Shown here in pieces: positions 57,758-64,000 of a DNA stretch of 64,000 nt. How positions within the stretch are numbered: position 1 is the stretch's first letter; each line of letters starts with the position of its first letter. Both the position numbers and the translations under genes were made by a program. A model generated the notes under the pieces. That model ran no database searches and had not been told where the DNA came from. It worked only from the letters and a program-made list of their open reading frames with translations. Source of the stretch: Agrilactobacillus composti DSM 18527 = JCM 14202 (GTDB lineage: Bacteria > Bacillota > Bacilli > Lactobacillales > Lactobacillaceae); NCBI RefSeq assembly GCF_001436375.1, contig NZ_AZGA01000088.1:161464-225463 (forward strand). Direction: 5' to 3'.

Positions 57758-58858
57758 ATGATTTATTTTGATAATGCCGCCACCACCCCCATGAGTGCCA
57801 AGGCCTTAGACACTTATACCACCGTGGCCCAAAACTTTTATGCCAATAGTGAAAGCTTACATGAAGCGGGCAATGCTGCTGGCCAGTTGGTGCAAGAAGC
57901 CCAGACCACCATTGCCAATTTGTTCAAGATTCCCGTGGAAGGCATCATTTTCACCAGCGGTGGCACGGAAGCCAATCAACTAGGCATTCGCAGTTTAGCC
58001 ACCGGCAGTGGCAAGACCCAGATTTTAGTCAGTCCTTTAGAACATAGCTCCGTTTATCAAACCCTGGATTTATTGCACCGGGAATTTGGCTTTGATATCC
58101 AAACCTTGCCGGTGACGGCCACTGGGCAAATCACCGCCGCTGAACTAACTAACCAGATCACCGCCAATACCGCCTTAATTGTCATCCAGGCGGTGAATTC
58201 CATTACTGGTATCCAGCAAAACTTAACGGAATTAAAGACAGCGGCCCAAAACGCGAAGGTGCCCTTATTTGTGGATGCCGTACAGGCTATGGGCAAAATT
58301 GATTTTGATCCCACTGGTTTAGCGGGTTTTAGCGCCAGTGCCCACAAATTCAACGGCCCCAAGAGTAGCGGGTTGCTTTATCTCTCTCCCCAAGTATTGA
58401 CCGACCCGCCCTACCGCCATGTTTTCCAACAAAATGGTTTCTTACCAGGCACCTTAGATGTCCCAGGTATCGTCAGCATGACCACAGCTTTGACAGACAG
58501 CCTGCCCGTTATTGCCCAACGCTTGGCCTTAGTGACCCAATTGAAAGCTGAATTTCTCACCCAATTGGCCCCAAGTTTTGCGCCGGTCATCCCCACAGCC
58601 GGCTACCCCGGTATTTGCGGGGTGATCCTGCCCAAAAATCAAGGCCAAGAAGTCGTTACCCGGTTAGGGCAACAGGGTATCTGTTTTTCCACGGTCAGTG
58701 CCTGCAGTATTAAAGATCCCCGGCCGGATAAAACACTAACCGCGTTGGGGTATGACCAGGCTACGATTGAACGTTATATCCGTTTATCTTTTGGTCCAGA
58801 AAATACCCTGGCTGAAGTTGATAAACTGGCTGATATTTTAAATCATGAATATGCTTAA
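57758..58858 (+). CDS. nifS: Cysteine desulfurase, NifS-like
   Basis: A 366-aa PLP enzyme that takes sulfur from cysteine. YFDNAATTPMS at the start, GGTEANQLGI, the PLP Lys in SASAHKFNGPKSSG, and the active Cys in VSACSIKDPRPDKTL. NifS homologues beside nad genes (as in B. subtilis) help mature NadA. I use ATG 57758, with GAGGTGA 5 nt upstream. It ends the pncB-nad operon; a hairpin terminator follows. Confidence 0.93.
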   Translation: MIYFDNAATTPMSAKALDTYTTVAQNFYANSESLHEAGNAAGQLVQEAQTTIANLFKIPVEGIIFTSGGTEANQLGIRSLATGSGKTQILVSPLEHSSVYQTLDLLHREFGFDIQTLPVTATGQITAAELTNQITANTALIVIQAVNSITGIQQNLTELKTAAQNAKVPLFVDAVQAMGKIDFDPTGLAGFSASAHKFNGPKSSGLLYLSPQVLTDPPYRHVFQQNGFLPGTLDVPGIVSMTTALTDSLPVIAQRLALVTQLKAEFLTQLAPSFAPVIPTAGYPGICGVILPKNQGQEVVTRLGQQGICFSTVSACSIKDPRPDKTLTALGYDQATIERYIRLSFGPENTLAEVDKLADILNHEYA

Positions 58859-58894
58859 TTTAACGAATTTTAATGTGAAATTTTCGCAACAAAT

Positions 58895-58928
58895 AACGTT
58901 TAGGTCGCTAATGGTCTAAACGTTTTTT
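58895..58928 (+). terminator. Intrinsic terminator of the nad operon
   Basis: Perfect 9-bp arms AACGTTTAG and CTAAACGTT, followed by TTTT. Confidence 0.82.
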
Positions 58929-59036
58929 CGTTTCCCCAATATTTTTTGAAAAAACTTGAGCAATTCGAGGTGAAACTGTTTTCAAATTGTTGTTTTTGGA
59001 CTAGAATATTAGTATTCAAAAAGGAGGTTTTTTTAC

Positions 59037-59813
59037 ATGTCAAAAGTTGCTTTAATCACAGGTGCTGCTCAAGGTATCGGTGCGGGTATTGCCGAACGCT
59101 TAGCTAAAGATGGCTACGATGTGGCCATTGCTGATTTACCGGGTCAACAACAAAAAGCCCAAGGGGTCCTAGATACCGTGAGCGCTGCTGGACAAAAGGG
59201 GTTATTTATTCCCTTAGACGTGACGGACCGCGACCAAGTCTTCGCAGCTGTGGATACCGCTGCTAAGGAACTAGGCAGTTTTGATTTGATGGTCAATAAC
59301 GCTGGGATTGCCAAAGTTGACGGTATTTTAGATATTGATCCTAAGGATTTGGAATTAAGTTTTAAGATCAATGTCTTTGGGGTCGTTTATGGTATTCAAG
59401 CTGCTGGCAAGAAATTCAAAGAATTAGGGATTGCTGGTAAAATCATCAGTGCCTCTTCTATTGCCGGCATCAAAGCCTTCCCGGTTTGGGGGACTTATTC
59501 AGCTACCAAAGCAGCCGTTATCAGTTTCACCCAAGCCGCTGCTAAGGAATTAGCCCCAGATCACATTACCGTTAATGCTTATGCCCCAGGGGTTGTGGGC
59601 ACCACCGGCATGTGGGATGAAATTGACGCTAAAATGTCCAAAATCAATGGCAAACCTTTAGGCCAAAATCGCCAAGACTTTGTGGATACTATTCCTTTAG
59701 GCCGCACCGTTGAACCTTCTGATGTTGTCAAATTAGTCGCTTTCTTAGCCAGTCCTGAAGCCGACTATATCACCGGGCAAGCTTACGCTGTTGATGGCGG
59801 CGGTTTGCTTTAG
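59037..59813 (+). CDS. budC: (S)-acetoin-forming diacetyl reductase / acetoin reductase, SDR family
   Basis: A 258-aa short-chain dehydrogenase. Cofactor motif TGAAQGIGAGIA near residue 8, NNAGIAK, Ser in SASSIAG, catalytic YSATKAAV near residue 155. The C-terminal AYAPGVVGTTGMWDEIDAKM is typical of the meso-2,3-butanediol/acetoin reductase group. AAAGGAGG precedes ATG. Its codons are more AT-rich and GCT/TTA-biased than those of neighbours, as expected for a strongly expressed gene. It would reduce diacetyl and acetoin with NADH. Function by family; stereochemistry not readable. Confidence 0.88.
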   Translation: MSKVALITGAAQGIGAGIAERLAKDGYDVAIADLPGQQQKAQGVLDTVSAAGQKGLFIPLDVTDRDQVFAAVDTAAKELGSFDLMVNNAGIAKVDGILDIDPKDLELSFKINVFGVVYGIQAAGKKFKELGIAGKIISASSIAGIKAFPVWGTYSATKAAVISFTQAAAKELAPDHITVNAYAPGVVGTTGMWDEIDAKMSKINGKPLGQNRQDFVDTIPLGRTVEPSDVVKLVAFLASPEADYITGQAYAVDGGGLL

Positions 59814-59835
59814 ATCATAATCTAGATATTCAAAC

Positions 59836-59873
59836 CAGCTATCCTACCCGTCACAGTAGAATAGCTGTTTTTT
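59836..59873 (+). terminator. Intrinsic terminator after the acetoin reductase gene
   Basis: CAGCTATCCTA pairs with TAGAATAGCTG (one mismatch), then TTTTTT. From 59874 to 60087 I see only AT-rich, gene-free sequence with small A/T-rich palindromes. Confidence 0.85.
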
Positions 59874-60087
59874 GATTTATTCAGAACTATGTTAAAGCTT
59901 TTCAGTACTTTGGTGATAACTTTGCAAAAAATGGCCTATATTTTAAAACTTCTGCAAATGAAGACCAGAACTTTCAAAATATTGCCGGTTTTTTTTAAAG
60001 TTATGCTACTTTCTTCCAAAACTATTGAAAAAATAGCCGTTTTTTAGATACTTTGTTCCGCTAGTCCACCTGGTTTTAAAAAACCGT

Positions 60088-60133
60088 CAAAAAAAGCCGT
60101 TTTACTCAATTAATTCTGAGTAAAACGACGCTT
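60088..60133 (-). terminator. Intrinsic terminator after the TcaA-like gene
   Basis: On the minus strand AAGCGTCGTTTTACTCA pairs with TGAGTAAAACGGCTT (one-base difference), then TTTTTTG. Confidence 0.9.
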
Positions 60134-60137
60134 TTGG

Positions 60138-61328
60138 TTAATTTAGAAGATCCCATTTCCCGGTATCTTCATTGTATTTACTGATTAAATCATGAATTTC
60201 ATCATAGCGGTACTTGTCTTCCAAGTCATTGGTATCTTTATCGTAAACATCAATTTCTTTCATATTGGCTGCTGGGGTGGACACTTCAAAACTATGACCA
60301 TAAGACCCGACGTTGTCATATTCAGAAATCAAATCCTTATAGCGTTGCACTGTCCGGTTATAAGAACTGTCACTATTGGCGGATCGATTGACCCGGGACG
60401 TACTTGAGGCAGTGTCTGTATCCGTATCGGTCGTCGCAGTCGTCGTAGACTTAGTATCCTTATCCTTGTCAGTGGACTTGGTTTCAGATTTAGGGGCTTT
60501 TAAAGTCACGGCAATGTCATTGCTATTCTTCAGAGGAAACAGCTTTTTCGTGGTGGTCACCGGTTTATTGTCCACATTAGCCTTAGCATTGATCTCATAG
60601 GTCCCTAAAATCAGGGGGCCAATTTTATAATTATTACCATTGGTGGCCTTCACCACTTCAGAATTGACGGTAACTTCAGCATCTCGGTTGGTTTTGATGG
60701 TGGGATATAGTGCTTTAACGGATAATTTGTACTCTGGAAAAACTAAAAATGCTTTATGATCGCTGGTCAATTTAAAATTACCATCGGCTGATTGGTCCTT
60801 AGCATTCAAATCAGACTTTAACTGATTGATGTACTGCTTATCAGATTGCAGATAGTTTTGCAGGGGCTTCACCGTTTGTTCGTTAATTTGTAAATTGGTG
60901 GCATCACTGCTGAGCACACTGGCAACGGTCTTAGGATTGTTGCTGTTTAACTTCGCAATCAACGCATCCACTTGTTTAGCCTTAGCATAAGTTTGCCGGC
61001 CCATTAAATAGCCAGCCCCAAGAATGACCACCAAAATCACGACCCCTAAAGCTACCCAGCGGCCGACTTTACTACTGGGGCCGGGATTAACTGGGCCACT
61101 GCCATTGGTGCCTGGCTGTTGCGGTGGTACGTTTCCTTGGCTACTTGCACTTTGATTAGCTTGGGTAGGCGGTGTGTTGGGCCTGCCAGTTGGATTTGGC
61201 TGCTTTGATTGTGGCGTATTGGCTTGGGCGGCCTGTTGGGCCCGGGCTGCTTTTAGATTAAACCCACAATTGGGGCAAAACTCATCGGTGGCTGTCACCG
61301 TCGCCCCACAATGTGGACAAAATGTCAT
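60138..61328 (-). CDS. Zinc-ribbon membrane protein, TcaA/YvbJ-like
   Basis: A 396-aa protein. Residues 1-22 form a zinc ribbon (CPHCG and CPNCG). A Pro/Gln/Asn-rich linker spans about residues 28-85, then one membrane segment at about 88-108. The outer part is a TcaA-like domain (KQVDALIAKLNSNNPKTVASVL) with a Thr/Asp/Lys-rich low-complexity stretch near residues 280-315 (TATTDTDTDTASSTS), then a small C-terminal domain. TcaA-type proteins influence cell-wall antibiotic response. GAGGGAG, inside the end of the esterase gene, serves as ribosome site, and the gap is 5 nt, so the two are one operon. Confidence 0.85.
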   Translation of the reverse strand: MTFCPHCGATVTATDEFCPNCGFNLKAARAQQAAQANTPQSKQPNPTGRPNTPPTQANQSASSQGNVPPQQPGTNGSGPVNPGPSSKVGRWVALGVVILVVILGAGYLMGRQTYAKAKQVDALIAKLNSNNPKTVASVLSSDATNLQINEQTVKPLQNYLQSDKQYINQLKSDLNAKDQSADGNFKLTSDHKAFLVFPEYKLSVKALYPTIKTNRDAEVTVNSEVVKATNGNNYKIGPLILGTYEINAKANVDNKPVTTTKKLFPLKNSNDIAVTLKAPKSETKSTDKDKDTKSTTTATTDTDTDTASSTSRVNRSANSDSSYNRTVQRYKDLISEYDNVGSYGHSFEVSTPAANMKEIDVYDKDTNDLEDKYRYDEIHDLISKYNEDTGKWDLLN

Positions 61329-61333
61329 ATTCC

Positions 61334-62332
61334 TTAAACTCCCTCATTTTTAAAACTTTGTAAGATCCAGTCGTAGGCTTTCGGCAGGGCCTGTTGCCAA
61401 TAGGGGACATCGTGGCCTCCGGCTGGATCGATATGTAACTGGGTCTTGATTTGTTGATTTTGTAATTCTTGGGCAAAGCGTTGCACATCCCCCACTGGCA
61501 CTGTGGTATCCCCTTGCGCGGATTCTAAATAGACTTGGGGTTGGGCCTTTTGAACTGTCTGATTGATTTTACCCGTTGGAAATTGGGCGACCCAATTGGC
61601 ATCAGACCACGCCCCAGAAGCATCATTAAACGCACTGACCCGGGATTTAACACTAGCCGGTACCTGATACCAAACCGCTGGCGAAATCCCAAAGGCATAG
61701 TGAAATTGCTGAGGATTTTGGAACGTTAAATTCACCGCACCGTAGCCACCCATGGAAATCCCCCCAATGGCGTGGGCACTCACATTATCCGAGATGGCAT
61801 ATTGTTGATCAATTTCCTGGTATAAATCCTGGCTAATAGCCGTGGCCATGGCTTCTTGGGGGCCATCCACATAAAAGCTGTTATCACTATCCGCAAACAC
61901 CACGATGGCCGGCTGCTGATATTGGGCCGTGGCCGTATCCAGCAGCGTTTTAGAATCCACTAACTTGTAAAAATTTGTATAATCCCCATCCATCCCATGG
62001 AGTAAAAAAATCACCGGATAGCGCTTGGTGGGATCGTATTGTTCCGGGGTATAAACAGCGTAATGCCAGTCCCGCTTTAACGATGGTGACCAAAAAGTAT
62101 GGGCGGTGATGGCACTATCTTCTTGGGCCGTTGTTTGGCCTTTAGTACTGGCCACCACTTGTTGGGCGTCGGCCCCAGCTTTTTTCATACTGCTTTTTGA
62201 AGTTTTTGTGGTGCTGGCTTGTGAACTGCTTGTTGATGATGCCGTTGACTTAGGGGTGGCCGCCTGATGACTGCCACAAGCGGTTAAGCTTAGTAACGCA
62301 ATGCCTAAAATTCCCAGTCTAAACTTTTGAAT
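61334..62332 (-). CDS. Lipoprotein alpha/beta-hydrolase esterase (EstA/esterase D-like)
   Basis: A 332-aa lipoprotein esterase. From the proposed start the sequence is a standard lipoprotein signal: MQKFRLGILGIALLSLTAC, with lipobox LTAC and lipidated Cys19. A Ser/Thr-rich linker follows. The enzyme has YPVIFLLHGMDGDYTNF (oxyanion region), nucleophile Ser in GGISMGGYGAVNL, and catalytic His in DPAGGHDVPYW. It resembles surface esterases and acyltransferases. The start codon appears to be ATT at 62332, with GGGAGG 9 nt upstream; no ATG, GTG or TTG fits, and upstream starts would add an unlikely long leader. It is cotranscribed with the TcaA-like gene. Confidence 0.85.
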   Translation of the reverse strand: MQKFRLGILGIALLSLTACGSHQAATPKSTASSTSSSQASTTKTSKSSMKKAGADAQQVVASTKGQTTAQEDSAITAHTFWSPSLKRDWHYAVYTPEQYDPTKRYPVIFLLHGMDGDYTNFYKLVDSKTLLDTATAQYQQPAIVVFADSDNSFYVDGPQEAMATAISQDLYQEIDQQYAISDNVSAHAIGGISMGGYGAVNLTFQNPQQFHYAFGISPAVWYQVPASVKSRVSAFNDASGAWSDANWVAQFPTGKINQTVQKAQPQVYLESAQGDTTVPVGDVQRFAQELQNQQIKTQLHIDPAGGHDVPYWQQALPKAYDWILQSFKNEGV

Positions 62333-62431
62333 AAATATCCGCCTCCCTAGACGTTGATAAAAAATATTAAATATAAGTCTAATTTTAGCATAACTACAGC
62401 CCAGGCACATTAACGAATTGTGGGTCGACAG

Positions 62432-62474
62432 AAAACAAATAAAGCTCAAAGGCCTTTACCTTCAAGCTTTATTT
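62432..62474 (-). terminator. Intrinsic terminator after the secreted-protein gene at 62508
   Basis: Perfect 10-bp arms AAATAAAGCT and AGCTTTATTT, followed on the minus strand by GTTTTC. Confidence 0.7.
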
Positions 62475-62507
62475 ACACAAGTTTATTCGGGATTTTTCTG
62501 GTTACTT

Positions 62508-63068
62508 TTAGTACAAGAAGAAAACTGGATGGGTACTGCCGTCTTGATAAACTACGTACTTACCGACATTTGAAGTGATAGCCACATAAGGGCCACCCCA
62601 GTAACCGCTGATAAAGGGATCCCATTGGCCACCATAGATATGTTGATAATTTTGATTTTGATAGTCACCATTTTTAGCTAATACTGAAAGGATAGCATCT
62701 GCCGCCGTGTTCACTGGAATATTAGCCTGTTTGCCATAAAGCCAGTAGCCATCCCCAAGGTCATAACTTACACCACCATTACCGGAATAGTACCCTTCAA
62801 CTTTCCATTGCGAACCAACTGGCAAAGTATAGCCTTGATAAGGTCGTGTATCAAAAGTTCCGCCCATAAATAGCCCTGGTTTCGTATATGTTCGCGCACT
62901 CGATTCATTTCCATAAGGCCCTGTCACAGTCACCACGGTTGGATACCAGTGATAGCCATTACTGGGTTCCCATTCACTGGCTGCTTGGGCTTGACCGCTG
63001 GTAAAGGCTAAACTGCTTGCTGCCAAGGCCAATCCTAAAACACTCAACAAAAGCTTTTTCAATTTCAC
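62508..63068 (-). CDS. Secreted protein with DLG-type repeat units
   Basis: A 186-aa protein with a clear signal peptide (MKLKKLLLSVLGLALAASS, cleavage after AQA near residue 30). The mature part has Tyr/Gly-rich units including LPVGSQWKVEGYYSG and VSYDLGDGYWLYG, like those at 5719 and 51329. The C-terminus is VVYQDGSTHPVFFLY. I choose GTG 63068, with GGGAGG 7 nt upstream; an overlapping ATG is out of frame. Probably wall- or surface-associated; function unknown. Confidence 0.8.
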   Translation of the reverse strand: MKLKKLLLSVLGLALAASSLAFTSGQAQAASEWEPSNGYHWYPTVVTVTGPYGNESSARTYTKPGLFMGGTFDTRPYQGYTLPVGSQWKVEGYYSGNGGVSYDLGDGYWLYGKQANIPVNTAADAILSVLAKNGDYQNQNYQHIYGGQWDPFISGYWGGPYVAITSNVGKYVVYQDGSTHPVFFLY

Positions 63069-63212
63069 ATTAATTCCTCCCAATATATCTTATCCAATCC
63101 CATGCGCTTTATCTGCTATGTAGTAAGCTACGTAATATTGTACATAAAACTGAACAATTGATATCATTAGTTTACCTTATCGCTTCATAAACTGTCAACG
63201 ATTTCAGGACAT

Positions 63213-63268
63213 GAAAAAAATCACTTCAAAGATACCAGGAACTAAATTAAAGTATCTTTAAAATGATT
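63213..63268 (-). terminator. Intrinsic terminator at the end of the urease operon
   Basis: On the minus strand AATCATTTT-AAAGATAC pairs with GTATCTTT-gaag-TGATT, followed by TTTTTTC. The 8-bp core is perfect. Confidence 0.75.
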
Positions 63269-63288
63269 AAGGTATAACTTATACTTTT

Positions 63289-64000
63289 TCAATATTTTTT
63301 AAACAGCGCGTTTTCCCGGCCCAACAACGCCTGACGAAACAGCTTTTGACAGCTATCAATCGTCGCTTGTACAGCCTCAGTACCATTCCCCAGGATTCGA
63401 ATGGCTAACCCTGGAAAATTGAGCTGAGAAATACCCGCGTATACCTCAGGATGATTGTCAGTGATGATTGTTTCGAATTTAGCCTCAACTTCGGGGTCGA
63501 TTAAAGGATGCACGATGTAAATACTCCCATAGTGAGTGTAATCTGCAAATAAACCAACCGTGTGGATCGGTTTTACTTTAGGTTCTAAAACCAAGGCATC
63601 CCAGACCTGTAATTTATCCGCAAGATAAATCCGGGTTCTTAAATTTAAATAGTCATATTGAAAGCCTTGCATATCCTGGGACCAGCCTGGGGTTAAGACC
63701 TCGGATAAAAACAGCGCACTGGTTGCTTTTAAGTGAATGATTTGATCCTGGGTATATCGGGCATCTTGAAAAGGAATGATGGGATCGGCAGTAAATTCCA
63801 GGATTCCCTGGTCTCCCACTTCAATCTGACAGTCTTGGCGAACTTGGTCTTTTGGAGTTTTATAGATTTTGGTAGCGGACTGGGCGGTCAAATATAAATC
63901 AGCCGTATCGTGGACGCGAATATCCATTTGATAACGGTCCCCGTCCAAATACCCCCCGCCAGGATTGAGCAAACAATACATTAACTGGCCAGTGTCATCC
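63289..64000 (-). CDS. ureD: Urease accessory protein UreD (UreH), partial at window edge
   Basis: The frame stays open to base 64000; about 237 codons are visible, with the N-terminus outside. Conserved pieces are LMYCLLNPGGGYLDGDRYQMDI, TAQSATKIYKTP, FTADPIIPFQDARYTQDQ, and LSEVLTPGWS. UreD (UreH) with UreF and UreG loads nickel into urease. The ATG at 63981 is internal: sequence upstream (DDTGQ) still matches UreD. UreD often ends the ureABCEFGD cluster, so the rest should lie to the right, reading towards this window. The terminator at 63213 closes it. Confidence 0.92.
   Translation of the reverse strand, partial: DDTGQLMYCLLNPGGGYLDGDRYQMDIRVHDTADLYLTAQSATKIYKTPKDQVRQDCQIEVGDQGILEFTADPIIPFQDARYTQDQIIHLKATSALFLSEVLTPGWSQDMQGFQYDYLNLRTRIYLADKLQVWDALVLEPKVKPIHTVGLFADYTHYGSIYIVHPLIDPEVEAKFETIITDNHPEVYAGISQLNFPGLAIRILGNGTEAVQATIDSCQKLFRQALLGRENALFKKY

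Noticed and set aside
63981-63981. UreD start at ATG 63981
   Set aside because: The upstream reading DDTGQ continues the UreD pattern to the window edge, so this ATG is internal.
1-64000. Mobile elements, prophage, CRISPR, tRNA or rRNA genes
   Set aside because: I saw no transposase, integrase, phage gene, spaced repeat array or RNA gene pattern. A tRNA scan was not possible by eye on every base.

Overview
The window comes from a low-to-moderate GC Gram-positive bacterium and fits Lactobacillaceae best. Strong AGGAGG-type ribosome binding sites, intrinsic terminators, cre sites, a T-box, a preQ1 riboswitch, an ECF S component, a PepD dipeptidase and secreted W-x-DLG proteins of lactobacillar type all point that way. 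I cannot name the genus. The set of biosynthetic genes (sulfate assimilation, de novo NAD synthesis, urease) is unusually rich for this family. I see no rRNA, tRNA, CRISPR, insertion sequence or prophage.

Region 1 (1-14.7 kb) is mixed accessory and housekeeping DNA. It holds an MMPL exporter (cut by the window start) with a divergent TetR regulator, a Na+/H+ antiporter, a cre-controlled glycerol dehydrogenase, a secreted protein, signal peptidase I, a preQ1-riboswitch-led nucleoside hydrolase and ECF S component pair (probable queuosine salvage, queK-qrtT), a GT-C-like membrane protein, an HD phosphohydrolase, an HrtBA-like ABC pair, a cation efflux protein and a YbaK-type deacylase.

Region 2 (14.7-30 kb) starts with an old-yellow-enzyme oxidoreductase, an SDR and a second TetR. 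The operator of this operon resembles the one at the first TetR. Then come an unknown 388-aa protein, TerC, topoisomerase III, an ABC-2/LytTR/DUF3021 operon, a LysE exporter, YitT, an amino acid permease and alanine dehydrogenase.

Region 3 (30-43.8 kb) is the most striking part: a complete sulfate-to-sulfide operon. A ferredoxin/flavodoxin-NADP reductase and a LysR regulator are divergently transcribed. After a T-box leader that reads as methionine-specific come sbp-cysT-cysW-cysA (sulfate import), aprA-aprB (APS reductase of the dissimilatory type), cysD-cysN (ATP sulfurylase), a siroheme sulfite reductase, a flavodoxin and a CbiX/SirB-like sirohydrochlorin chelatase. APS is reduced directly; there is no APS kinase or PAPS reductase. 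Flavodoxin and the NADP reductase could supply the electrons.

Region 4 (43.8-64 kb) carries two transporters, a GT-C glycosyltransferase-like protein, PepD, small unknowns, and an NAD module: a Nudix-related NrtR-type regulator and the operon pncB-nadB-nadC-nadA-nifS, with three matching 15-bp palindromes in the two promoters. Then follow acetoin/diacetyl reductase, a TcaA-like zinc-ribbon membrane protein, a lipoprotein esterase, another secreted protein, and the 3' part of ureD, the end of a urease operon entering from the right. Three genes here (46235, 46892, 62332) lack a well placed ATG/GTG/TTG but have a good ribosome binding site in front of ATC or ATT.
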